A stretch of DNA of 64,000 bases from Paenibacillus taihuensis (lineage in GTDB: Bacteria; Bacillota; Bacilli; Paenibacillales; Paenibacillaceae), in contig NZ_QTTN01000019.1 in NCBI RefSeq assembly GCF_003386535.1, positions 58,131 to 122,130 of the forward strand. Reading direction: 5' to 3'. A program made the translations under genes and the position numbers. Below are positions 8,351 to 17,171 of the stretch, one piece after another (within the stretch, counting starts at the first letter, position 1; every line of letters starts with the position of its first letter). The notes under the pieces were generated by a model. That model did not search any database. It was not told the DNA's origin and worked only from the letters and a program-made list of their open reading frames with translations.

Positions 8351-8433
8351 GAAATGCAGGAGAATGTAACTATTTGTCGAATGTAATGTATAACGAAGAT
8401 GATCATCCGATGGGGGACACAGCCTCGTATTGA

Positions 8434-8478
8434 ACGATTGGGTGTGGGTAACTCGAAGAGTTATCCACGCCCAATCGT
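8434..8478 (+). promoter_or_regulatory. 21-bp stem hairpin in the leader of the recombinase operon
   Basis: Bases 8434-8454 pair with 8458-8478 across a GAA loop. The two mismatches are both G-U-compatible in RNA. The hairpin lies 48 bases before the first recombinase ATG and has no T-tract after it, so it is not a plain terminator. It may control translation or RNA stability, or act as a folded single-stranded DNA site. Confidence 0.55.
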
Positions 8479-8525
8479 GAAATAGAGGGACATTACAATA
8501 CAAAACGAAGGTGGATACATCATAA

Positions 8526-9626
8526 ATGCGCTCTTTGAAAGCTGAAAGAACCCTTCGTGAGGATGGAATATATTCGTATGTGGTAATTGACGATGATTAC
8601 AACATCATTGAAGAAATAACGTGTTTCTTGGACTACCTTGAGACAAAGGGGCGTTCGGAGAATACCATTGAAACATACAGCCATTGCCTTGCAAAGTACT
8701 TCGAATGGTTAAATTCGGAAAACTTGAAATTCTACGAGGTCAACAAACGGAAAATGATCTCGTGGGTAAAGTACTTAAAATCTGACGATAAGAATATGGC
8801 AGCGGTGACTGTTAACAAACACCTAGCGGCAGTTGGTTCCTTTTACAATTACTATGAAGGCATCGGCGGTTTCATAAGTGAGAATCCGTTAAAAACCAAG
8901 GTAGAACGGGAAAGCAACTACTTCACACATACAGTGTTAAGAAAGGAGTTGGATATTGGCTTTTTTCGGCAGAAGGTTACGAAGAAAACTAATAATTTGC
9001 GATTATTTCCAAATCAAGTCGAGACTCTCTATAACACGATCGATGAATTAGAGATGAGCGACGATTTAAAGATGCGGGGAAAATTGCTCTTTCGTATTCT
9101 GTATGAAACGGGATGTCGTATCGGTGAAGTTCTAGGTTTACGGTTAATGGATTATACAGAACCTGATCTAGGAAGTAAGATTGGGTGTATAAAAGTCCAG
9201 AAACGTGATCCTTTGTATCATAAAGATCACAAAATAAAGACATTGGAACGTGAGATTCCCGTTTCAATGGATTTGATATTCGCAATTGATGAATATGTGT
9301 GCTTCTCACGTCCTGAGAGTCCTTTTGAGACGATATTCGTGCAACACAGCTCTTCTGATAATGGAAAATTTCTAACACGAAATACACCATCGGAATTGTT
9401 TGAACAGTTGTCATTAAGAAGCAACATTAAATGTACACCGCATAAATTGCGCCACACACACGGAACGGAACTTACAGAATTGGGTTACAACTCTGTATAT
9501 GTACAGCACCGTCTCGGACATAGCTCCATCCTGTCGACTAGCAAGTATCAACACCCATCATATGAATCGCAGCGCGAAGCATATGAACGAGTAATGGCGC
9601 GAAATAAAATGGCGGTGCTAAAATGA
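8526..9626 (+). CDS. Tyrosine recombinase 1 (TnpA-like)
   Basis: A 366-residue site-specific recombinase. The N-terminal SAM-like DNA-binding domain (about residues 30-130, with TKGRSENTIETYSHCL) is followed by a catalytic domain. That domain carries the first Arg in ETGCRIGEVLGL (about residue 198), the HKLRHTHGTEL box (about residue 305), LGHSS and the nucleophile Tyr in STSKYQH (about residue 340), completing the R-H-R-H-Y set. The length matches Tn554 TnpA (about 360). A weak ribosome site (GAAGGTGG) lies about 14 bases before the ATG. The stop overlaps the next start (ATGA), so the genes are coupled. It should catalyse strand exchange during island excision and integration. Confidence 0.92.
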   Translation: MRSLKAERTLREDGIYSYVVIDDDYNIIEEITCFLDYLETKGRSENTIETYSHCLAKYFEWLNSENLKFYEVNKRKMISWVKYLKSDDKNMAAVTVNKHLAAVGSFYNYYEGIGGFISENPLKTKVERESNYFTHTVLRKELDIGFFRQKVTKKTNNLRLFPNQVETLYNTIDELEMSDDLKMRGKLLFRILYETGCRIGEVLGLRLMDYTEPDLGSKIGCIKVQKRDPLYHKDHKIKTLEREIPVSMDLIFAIDEYVCFSRPESPFETIFVQHSSSDNGKFLTRNTPSELFEQLSLRSNIKCTPHKLRHTHGTELTELGYNSVYVQHRLGHSSILSTSKYQHPSYESQREAYERVMARNKMAVLK

Positions 9627-11026
9627 CTGTACTAGATATCGGCAAAATAAATTTAAAATCCGATAGATGGGATTTGCAGAACTCAAGCAGCCTAGGTGAT
9701 GTAGTCACATTTTTCTTTGATTTCATTCCGAATCAATGGGTAAAGAAGACAATTAAAGAGCTAACCATTGATTCAATCGCTCTGGGAAAGCCATCTCTAA
9801 TGACCCTGATTCGTTATAATACGTCCCTGAAGCATTTCTTCGCTTTTTTAAAGGAGTACTCTATTGAGTTAAATAGCTTTGCCGACTTGACCAATCGGCA
9901 CACAGAGATGTTTGTGTTTTATTTACAACAAAGTGGCATGGCTAACTCTACATGCAGTATTGCAATGTCCACTCTGAAATGGATAATCGAATATGGTCAA
10001 TTCTTTGATTACGATGGTTTTCCAGAACGAGAAATCTTCGACGGACAAGAATACTCTAAGCTTAAGACGGAAGATGTTTTGAAAACAAAACATATTTCAG
10101 ACGAAATTATGATTAGAATCGAATCTGCTTTAGTAAACGATAAAGATACCATGCTTAAGTGTCTGATAGAGATCGGAATCGACACGGGCATTAGGTTATC
10201 TGAGGCGTTGGAGCTTGAACGCGGTTGCATTATTGAAGATTTTACAGGAAAGCCTATTTTGCACGTAGTATCAAAGAAAAACAATACTGAACGTTTTATA
10301 CCTGTATCTGTTCGCGTGAAGAAAGCAGTAAATACTCTGGAGACACTTTCAGAAGAGGCTAGGATTGGACTCGGTTCAAACCTAATTACGTGTTATCGGA
10401 TGAAAATAACTAAAGGCTATAATAGAATGACACAAGCTTATTTCAGAAAAAAACTTAAGTACTTCATTAAACGGAATGACTTATATGATAGCGATGGTGG
10501 TTTGTATCCCTTAACCTATCACGCATTACGGCATACGCTTGGCACTAAAATGTTGAATTGTGGAATGACCATTTTTGAAGTTCAAGAATACCTGGGGCAC
10601 CTTTCTCTGCATTCGACAGCAGGCTATGCGAAAGTCTTGTCCGAAACGGTAAGTCAGGAGTACAACAAATTGGGTTTTGTTGGAAAAATTGTTGAAGGAA
10701 TTAATCAAAAAACGTTGGGCGAGGATAAGCGCTTCGATCCTGAGACGCTTAAATCAGCTGCATTACCTGATGGTTCTTGTGTGAAGCCAATAAGCAATGA
10801 AGGCAAGATATGCGCAAAATATAACATGTGCATCATTTGCCCTAAATTCGTAACTACGCCTGATCATCTACAAATCCACAAAGATCATCTAGCACGGATA
10901 TTGTCTGATAAGGAGGCTTATATGGCTGCCGAATACATTGGTACCTCAAACCACTTACAAGTCATTGAGACCGCTCTGAAAGCGGTTATAGAGCAATTGG
11001 AGGTAATGGTGGTTGGCAAGCATTAA
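9623..11026 (+). CDS. Tyrosine recombinase 2 (TnpB-like)
   Basis: A 467-residue recombinase starting at ATG 9623 within the stop of the previous gene. The catalytic motifs are DTGIRLSEALEL (about residue 190), YHALRHTLGTKM (about residue 300) and EYLGHLSLHSTAGYAKV (nucleophile Tyr near residue 335), so the active site is complete. An extra C-terminal region of ~100 residues has a cysteine cluster (C-x6-10-C-x4-C-x2-C in ICAKYNMCIICPKF, then HLQIHKDH), which looks like a zinc-binding module. A similar cluster ends recombinase 3, whereas recombinase 1 has none. In Tn554 the second recombinase is longer (about 630). It shares its 3' end with the next gene, consistent with an obligate multi-recombinase complex. 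Confidence 0.9.
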   Translation: MTVLDIGKINLKSDRWDLQNSSSLGDVVTFFFDFIPNQWVKKTIKELTIDSIALGKPSLMTLIRYNTSLKHFFAFLKEYSIELNSFADLTNRHTEMFVFYLQQSGMANSTCSIAMSTLKWIIEYGQFFDYDGFPEREIFDGQEYSKLKTEDVLKTKHISDEIMIRIESALVNDKDTMLKCLIEIGIDTGIRLSEALELERGCIIEDFTGKPILHVVSKKNNTERFIPVSVRVKKAVNTLETLSEEARIGLGSNLITCYRMKITKGYNRMTQAYFRKKLKYFIKRNDLYDSDGGLYPLTYHALRHTLGTKMLNCGMTIFEVQEYLGHLSLHSTAGYAKVLSETVSQEYNKLGFVGKIVEGINQKTLGEDKRFDPETLKSAALPDGSCVKPISNEGKICAKYNMCIICPKFVTTPDHLQIHKDHLARILSDKEAYMAAEYIGTSNHLQVIETALKAVIEQLEVMVVGKH

Positions 11027-12647
11027 AAGCAGAATCGAATTGTTTGACTACACTCCCGTAAAGCCTGAAATGGATTTTAGATGTGGGGCCAATAGATTTT
11101 CAGACAATGTCTGGGATTTCAACGGTTTTGTTCCAATCGAACATCTACGAGGAAAAAAATTAATGCTCGATTTTGAATTCGCGATTCATAAGCCTCGCAT
11201 GCTGAAAACGATAAAATGGTTTATGCATCACGAATTAACAACAGGTAGCTTTCAAACCGCGAAACGCAGCCTTGACGGGATTATTCGGTTTGTTAAATAT
11301 ACAAACGAATTCTGCCCAGATATTGAAAGTTTTTCTGAAGTCAATCGATACTTTCTGGAAAAATACTTCACATATGCGTTGAATGCGCGAAGTGAAACCA
11401 ACCCAGGAAATCGATTAAGCATAACCAGTATCAAGAAAATCGCACTGGCTATCAAAGATTTGTTATTGGTCGGGAATGTAAAGCAATGGGATGTACCCGA
11501 CAATGTGAAATTTGTCATGCCACTTTATAAAGACAAAATCATCGAGAACAAAAATCTAAAAGTCAACAAAGCTGTTGAGGAGCAAAAGTTCAAAGAAAAG
11601 CTTGGGGATGAACAAATAATTGACCGGATTATAGAGATTGCATTGAACGACTTAGACAAACAAGAGAATGTCATCGCTGCTTCTGCGGTTGTTATTATGT
11701 CGCAGTTAGGATTACGAATATCAGAACTGCTAATTATTCGTTCTGCTCTAATTGAGGAGTTTAATGGACAGAAGCAATTCAGTTACGTGACTGCGAAACT
11801 GAATCACGAACCTGTTCGGGTTTATAAACCCGCAAACGAGTTGGTTGTAGAAGCAGTCCGCGCATTAGAAGCCTATACAAAGTCTTTCCAATCAGAGTGG
11901 GATGGTCCATCGTACCTTTATCTTCATAAAAGAGTAGAGAAAGCTAAAGTTGATCGAGTTTCCCATGGAAATTTCAACAAAAGCTTCATTCGGCCATGGA
12001 TAGAAAAACATCACATTAAAGATTCAAATAACAATTCGATTGACTTCACCGCGCATACATTCAGGCATGCATTTGCAACTTATGCATTAAAGGGCGGAGC
12101 AAGTATAGAAGTAATATCTAGAATTATGAATCATAAATCGATTCGTGGCACAACTCATTACTCCCACGTAATTGAAAACGAAGTAAAACAGAACTTCGCC
12201 AAGATATTGCACGAAGGTGCGATTATTTCAGGCAAGAAAGCTCTGCAAATCAAAGAAAAATTGAAACTTCAAAATCCATTCAAAGGTAAAACCATTGACC
12301 AAGTGGATAAAGTTCGCAGGGCCATGAAGATTCAAATCTTGTCACACGGCTTGTGTCTGCATCATCCAATGCGCAATGAGCCATGTACAGGTGACGGTGT
12401 TTGCCTGGGCTGCCAAAACTTCCTGACTACGCCTGAATACTTGGGAGTGCACAAAGGTCGTTTAGAAAAAATTCAACGAGAACTGTCTGCCGCACCACCA
12501 AATGGTCCTTACGAATCAAAACTGAAAACTATGGAATCGTATTTGATTGGTGTAATCAACGACTTGGTAACGCAAATGAAACACAGCGGTCAGGTTGATC
12601 GGTCGGAATACGTAGATGTTGTGAGTGTATGGGGGAGTGGCATGTAA
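11013..12647 (+). CDS. Tyrosine recombinase 3 with zinc-finger-like C-terminus
   Basis: A 544-residue recombinase starting at TTG 11013. GGAGGT at 10999-11004 lies eight bases upstream, and the gene overlaps the end of recombinase 2 by 14 bases. The catalytic motifs are SQLGLRISELLII (about residue 235), TAHTFRHAFATYAL (about residue 350) and IMNHKSIRGTTHYSHV (Tyr near residue 385). The C-terminus again has a Cys/His cluster (CLHHP, EPCTGDGVCLGCQNF, then YLGVHKGRLE). With the two upstream genes it makes three different, adjacent, overlapping tyrosine recombinases, the layout of 'recombinase in trio' elements, here joined to a TnpC-type gene as in Tn554. The division of labour among the three is unknown. 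Confidence 0.9.
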   Translation: MASIKSRIELFDYTPVKPEMDFRCGANRFSDNVWDFNGFVPIEHLRGKKLMLDFEFAIHKPRMLKTIKWFMHHELTTGSFQTAKRSLDGIIRFVKYTNEFCPDIESFSEVNRYFLEKYFTYALNARSETNPGNRLSITSIKKIALAIKDLLLVGNVKQWDVPDNVKFVMPLYKDKIIENKNLKVNKAVEEQKFKEKLGDEQIIDRIIEIALNDLDKQENVIAASAVVIMSQLGLRISELLIIRSALIEEFNGQKQFSYVTAKLNHEPVRVYKPANELVVEAVRALEAYTKSFQSEWDGPSYLYLHKRVEKAKVDRVSHGNFNKSFIRPWIEKHHIKDSNNNSIDFTAHTFRHAFATYALKGGASIEVISRIMNHKSIRGTTHYSHVIENEVKQNFAKILHEGAIISGKKALQIKEKLKLQNPFKGKTIDQVDKVRRAMKIQILSHGLCLHHPMRNEPCTGDGVCLGCQNFLTTPEYLGVHKGRLEKIQRELSAAPPNGPYESKLKTMESYLIGVINDLVTQMKHSGQVDRSEYVDVVSVWGSGM

Positions 12648-12649
12648 TA

Positions 12650-13069
12650 ATGAGTACGGATATATCGAACCCAATGCTAGAAAAAGTTGATAGAGCTATA
12701 ACCAACTTGAAACGTGGTAATCATAAATTAACAATAGCTGGTATAGCTAAGAAAGCAGGGATTGAACGAAAGACCATTTATAACCGTCCAGATCTTAAAG
12801 AGCGCTGTACGCAAGCAATTGCAATACAAAAAGAGCTCGTAAAAGGACCGCATGAAGTAGACGATGGAGTGAAGCTAAAGAGTTCTGAGAACTTAGCAGA
12901 TCAGAAAGATCGTTTGAAGCGCGAGCTTGAAAAGGTTAAAAACGGTAACGCAAAATTATTGGAAAATAATAGAAAACTTGTTTTGGAAAAACATGAGCTG
13001 CTTGCACAGATTGAGTCAATGCAGGAGCTTATAAAAGAACTGCGAAATAAAAAAGTTGCAGTGCTTTAA
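12650..13069 (+). CDS. DUF6262/TnpC-like transposition accessory protein
   Basis: A 139-residue basic protein. The start is placed at ATG 12650, with GGGGGAG at 12631-12637; an in-frame ATG at 12629 lacks a site. An N-terminal helix-turn-helix-like segment (LTIAGIAKKAGIERKTIYNR, about residues 25-45) resembles TetR/DUF6262-type DNA-binding heads. A long coiled coil follows (about residues 80-135) with heptad-like leucines and many E/K. Tn554 TnpC (125 residues) is a small accessory protein in the same position that affects transposition efficiency and orientation. The homology here is inferred from position, length and layout. It is the last gene of the operon, followed by a hairpin terminator. 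Confidence 0.75.
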   Translation: MSTDISNPMLEKVDRAITNLKRGNHKLTIAGIAKKAGIERKTIYNRPDLKERCTQAIAIQKELVKGPHEVDDGVKLKSSENLADQKDRLKRELEKVKNGNAKLLENNRKLVLEKHELLAQIESMQELIKELRNKKVAVL

Positions 13070-13088
13070 TAAAAGATGCTCGCTATAT

Positions 13089-13139
13089 AAAGCAACATTT
13101 CTAGCCTTAGTATTTAACAAGGCTAAGAGATGTTGCTTT
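13089..13139. terminator. Terminator-like hairpin after the recombinase operon
   Basis: AAAGCAACAT (13089-13098) pairs with ATGTTGCTTT (13130-13139), and CTAGCCTT pairs internally with AAGGCTAAG. The long stem lies 20 bases after the last stop codon. T-rich bases follow but there is no clean U-tract, so termination strength is uncertain. Confidence 0.65.
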
Positions 13140-13446
13140 CATTCTTGGGTCCCGCAAACATTTTAACGATAATATACAAAAATCTACACTAAGTATTCTC
13201 GTTCTCCCCTGCAGCTGTAATTTTATCGCTCGAGATCTAGCCCCTTGCTTTTTTTTCTGAATTGACTGAACACCAAGCTAGGATCGCAAACCACCGAGAA
13301 CAAAAATGTTCAAGTTTTTGCGTGTCTTTCTAGAATCAAGTACTAAAAAAACGCAAATCTATTGATTTCGACAAATCCGTACTAAAACGTATGATTGAGG
13401 CTGTATTAGGTATATCTTCCTTCATTCCGCTTTTAACGTAGCGAGC

Positions 13447-13665
13447 ATGCTGATTTTCATAGGGTTGTTCCACACGTTCAAACCGAAGTAAAGCATACGT
13501 TTGTTACTTGTAGGAACGGGAATGCTTCTTGTTTCCGCGTTGCTATCGATGATCATCAAGAATTCACTGACAGAGATCATCTTTGTCGCACTAAACCTCG
13601 CTAATGCGGTTTTCCTTTTTTTCTGGGCAGTACCACAGTTATCTAAAAAAGGCAGGCAGCTATAA
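13447..13665 (+). pseudogene. Remnant of a small membrane protein
   Basis: Reading from ATG 13447 gives MLIFIGLFHTFKPK, an in-frame TAA (13489-13491), then SIRLLLVGTGMLLVSALL, a short loop and ANAVFLFFWAVPQL before the final TAA. Two or three good membrane segments on either side of a stop codon suggest a decayed 70-90-residue membrane protein. No ribosome site is evident. The family is not recognised. It sits in the ~1.1 kb gap between the recombinase operon and the RHS genes, where nothing else (13140-13446 and 13666-14192) reads as a gene. Confidence 0.35.
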
Positions 13666-14192
13666 ACTAAGCATTGTACTAGCATTCCCCTCCCTTCAAC
13701 CCAAGGAATCTTTCCAATCTAAGTATGATTATAATTCAGACCAGCAGAAAGCCTTTCCGTTCTAACAAGCGGGCATGAAGCTGGGGATCAAGCTTTAAAG
13801 TTAGGAGCTCGAATTCTTCGTGGATAACATGGGGGTTCACTCGCTGCCAGAAGATAAAGCGAGTGCTTTTATTAATGTTGTTCCGGATAAGCCTGTTATA
13901 GGTAAGAAAAAGATCATTGAAAGTATAGTTCACTTTTACCAGAAGTTCATTTTGAAATCAAAATGTATGGAAATGTAATACTTTATATCCACATTATACT
14001 GCTTACCTGTCAACACTATGGCTGATATAATCGATCAAGTCTGCCATTAATCATTCACATTATTGGTGAGTTATTGGGAGGGAATGAACAATATAGAAAG
14101 GTGGAACTACTTATTTCAATTGTTGAAAGGTTTGAAATTGTTTTACTACATACTACATTCATCTTTTTCTAGCTGGGGGACTGATTGCATCA

Positions 14193-17159
14193 ATGGCAAA
14201 AGTTAAAAAGAAGTTTTTCCGTGTTTCAACCTTACTTGTATCACTTGGATTGGTGTTTAACTGTTTATCTTCGTCAACCACAAATGCTGTTCCTATTGAT
14301 GCGGAAGGTAATCCAGAACTAATCAGCGCTACAGAAGTTAGTGAGCTACCTACCAAACTGCCTAAAGACAAGCAGGAGCTAGTAAGTAAACGGACCAAAT
14401 ACTCTACCCGATATTTGAACCGTGATGGTAGCTATACTGAAGAAGTCTTCAAGGAACCGCAATTCTATCTGGACAAAGTGGATAATAAGTGGAAGAAAAT
14501 AGACAATACACTCAAGAAGAGTGGAAAGAAAAATAAAAAATTTGAAAGTGCTGCAAATGACATTATTTTTTCATTTTCTGAAGAGTCTAGTCCTTCCGAT
14601 ACGGAAGCAGTAACGGATCCCGATAACATTGAACAAGAATCGGGGACGAATCCTAACAATACGGAACAAGAAACAAGTACAGGTTCGGACATTATTGAAC
14701 AAGAGCCTAACACGAATACGGAAAACACAACAACACCTGTTGAGCAAGAAAATACAGAGCTTCCGTTACAAGAGGAAGCAACTGATATAACAACTCAAAC
14801 TGAAACAGATATGGCTGTTTCTTCTGATCAAGAAGGAACAGTAGAAACGGAAGCTCCTGATTCTTCCGATCAAGAAATTGTTATTACAGAACCTGCATCA
14901 CCTGTTCAGACAGAGCAGGGAGGAAGTAAGGGCGCTTCGGAATCTGTAAAACAAACGGATAGCCTTGTTTCCGTAGAAGAGAACGATAACAGCGTTGGCT
15001 TTACGCCAGTAGGTGCTGAGCAGGTTCAAGGTGTAGTGAAGGATAATCAAATTACCTATCCAAATCTATTCCCGGCAACCGATGCTCGCTATACTACAAA
15101 TGGTGATTCGTTGAAGGAAGACTTGATCTTGCATAGCTTTACGAACAACATCTTCTCTTTCGAACTTAACCTGAATGGCGTTACGCCAAACATGGAGAAT
15201 GATGGCACAATCAGTTTTAAAGATTTAAATGGCGACACGAAATGGTATTTTGATAAACCATTTATGGATGATGCAAATGGCAAGCACTCGGACGATGTGA
15301 GACTCGAGCTGCGCGAAGATAATGGTAAAACATACGTCGATGTCGTCGCGGACTCTGCCTTCCTCCAAGAAGCGGATACGGTATATCCCGTAACGATTGA
15401 TCCGACGATCTCAAATTCGGATGTAATGCGAGATACATTTATCTCCAGTACAAACCCAAATACGGCCTATTCCAGTGCCGCAAAAATGTATACGGGTAAA
15501 CATAGTACATACGGCACAACCCGAACGCTTGTTCAGTGGTATTTGCCAAGTCTGCCAAATAGCGCAGAAATTTCTACAGCTACCTTTAAAGCTTACCAGT
15601 CGAATACAAGTGCAACAACGAACGCGACGATTGACCTTTTCCGGATTACAGACTATTGGACAGGCACCGGAGCAACCTGGAACAACCCCCCAACGATTCC
15701 CGCGTCGCCTTATGCATCTGTCACGAGTAATGTCGTGGGCGGGTACTATACGTGGGATGTATCTAATCTCGTAAAAGACTGGTATTCAGGAGCACGGCCG
15801 AATTACGGCTTTTTGCTGAAGCAGCAAAATGAAAGCACAACAACCTATCGTAGCTTCAGTTCCGTCAACGATACAGCCAACTTGCCGGTACTCACGATCA
15901 ATTACAATATCGATCCGATTGGTATTGGACCGAACTGGTTTACAACAGAAGATGGTGTTAATCCAACCAATGGTAATCTTGTAAAGCAGCAAATGGATTT
16001 CGATCTCGTAAGGACGTATAACAGCAAGCAATCGTCTATTGCAGGCATATTCGGTTATGGCTGGCTCGTCAATGCCGAGATGCATCTGGAAAGAAACGTA
16101 GCAGGTCCAGTTGCTTTGATGGATGAAGACGGTACTCGTCATTATTTCGGTCAGGATGGAGGCTATGTAGCACCTGACGGCATATATGCAGATCTTGTTA
16201 AAAATGCTGATGACACCTATATGTTGACTGCCAAGGACGGCACCGTGATTGATTTTACGACAGACGGTAAACTGTCCAAGATAACAGAAACGACCGGCAA
16301 CACGAAGTCATACGCTTATGGACCGAACGGGAAGTTGAGCACAATCAACGACGCTGCACGTGGAATAACGACTTTTGAGTATGGGACGAATGGCTATGTT
16401 TCGAAGGTTACAGATCCCGAAAACCGTAGTTTCAATTATAGTTACGATGCATCTAAAAACCTGCGAACGGTAACGGATGCTAACGGTAATGTGACAGCTT
16501 TCGAATATGATAGCGCTCATAACATGACAAAAATCACTGATCCGAACAATACAGTAAGAACCATCGATTATGTTTCGGAACAGGTTACCAAGTATTTCAC
16601 GACGTTTACGACAGGTGGAGTTGTCGACACAAATACGAGCAATTATAGCTATGATGCAGCCAACATGATGACCTCGGTAACAGATGATGAGGGGAATCGG
16701 ACCGACTATCACTATAATGCAGATAAAATTATTGATAACGTTACGCAGGTTTCCGCAGACGATCATGTGCCGCCTACGCCAGTTACAAATCTGCGCGCAA
16801 GTGCGTCTGGAGCAACAGGTATTACACTGGCATGGGATGCCGCTACAGATAATGTTGCTGTTTCAGGATATGAAATCTACCAAGATGGAACGCTAGTCGG
16901 TTCATCCATGGAACCAACTTGGTCAGCCTCTGATTTGACACCTGGATACTCTTATGAGTTCTCGGTTGTTGCATTGGACGCCGCAGGTAATCGTTCGACA
17001 GAAACATCAGTAACTGCATCAACACTTTCATATAAAAATCCTGTGTATGAATATGATGCATCCAACCGGCTTATACGCATTACGTATGATACCGGCGCGG
17101 TTTACGAGTATTCATACGACAACAATGGGAACTTGCTGAAAGTCACCAAGACAAACTAA
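14193..17159 (+). CDS. Secreted RHS/YD-repeat protein with DNRLRE and fibronectin III domains, no toxin tip
   Basis: A 988-residue secreted protein. A basic-hydrophobic signal peptide (KKKFFRVSTLLVSLGLVF) is cut near residue 33. Domains in order: a charged head, a low-complexity T/E/S/D/Q stretch (about residues 130-265), a DNRLRE domain (about 405-570; starts MRDTFISSTNPNT and contains WDVSNLVKDWYSG), a DUF6531-like entry (about 585-640), several YD/RHS repeats (for example FEYDSAHNMTKITDPN), one fibronectin type III domain (about 860-955, PPTPVTNLRAS to DAAGNRS), and a last YD repeat. It stops after VTKTN with no RHS-core 'PxGxxNPLxxxDPxG' tip and no toxin domain. WapA-like proteins carry such head domains plus a toxin; here the toxin is in the next gene, 12 bases downstream. 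Surface attachment or a scaffold role is inferred. Confidence 0.85.
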   Translation: MAKVKKKFFRVSTLLVSLGLVFNCLSSSTTNAVPIDAEGNPELISATEVSELPTKLPKDKQELVSKRTKYSTRYLNRDGSYTEEVFKEPQFYLDKVDNKWKKIDNTLKKSGKKNKKFESAANDIIFSFSEESSPSDTEAVTDPDNIEQESGTNPNNTEQETSTGSDIIEQEPNTNTENTTTPVEQENTELPLQEEATDITTQTETDMAVSSDQEGTVETEAPDSSDQEIVITEPASPVQTEQGGSKGASESVKQTDSLVSVEENDNSVGFTPVGAEQVQGVVKDNQITYPNLFPATDARYTTNGDSLKEDLILHSFTNNIFSFELNLNGVTPNMENDGTISFKDLNGDTKWYFDKPFMDDANGKHSDDVRLELREDNGKTYVDVVADSAFLQEADTVYPVTIDPTISNSDVMRDTFISSTNPNTAYSSAAKMYTGKHSTYGTTRTLVQWYLPSLPNSAEISTATFKAYQSNTSATTNATIDLFRITDYWTGTGATWNNPPTIPASPYASVTSNVVGGYYTWDVSNLVKDWYSGARPNYGFLLKQQNESTTTYRSFSSVNDTANLPVLTINYNIDPIGIGPNWFTTEDGVNPTNGNLVKQQMDFDLVRTYNSKQSSIAGIFGYGWLVNAEMHLERNVAGPVALMDEDGTRHYFGQDGGYVAPDGIYADLVKNADDTYMLTAKDGTVIDFTTDGKLSKITETTGNTKSYAYGPNGKLSTINDAARGITTFEYGTNGYVSKVTDPENRSFNYSYDASKNLRTVTDANGNVTAFEYDSAHNMTKITDPNNTVRTIDYVSEQVTKYFTTFTTGGVVDTNTSNYSYDAANMMTSVTDDEGNRTDYHYNADKIIDNVTQVSADDHVPPTPVTNLRASASGATGITLAWDAATDNVAVSGYEIYQDGTLVGSSMEPTWSASDLTPGYSYEFSVVALDAAGNRSTETSVTASTLSYKNPVYEYDASNRLIRITYDTGAVYEYSYDNNGNLLKVTKTN

Positions 17160-17171
17160 GGAGCGATACAG

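Noticed and set aside
13736..13933. 65-codon minus-strand frame in the gap before the RHS genes
   Set aside because: No ribosome site at its start and no recognisable motif; the plus strand there also has interrupted frames. It may be a relic but cannot be supported as a gene.
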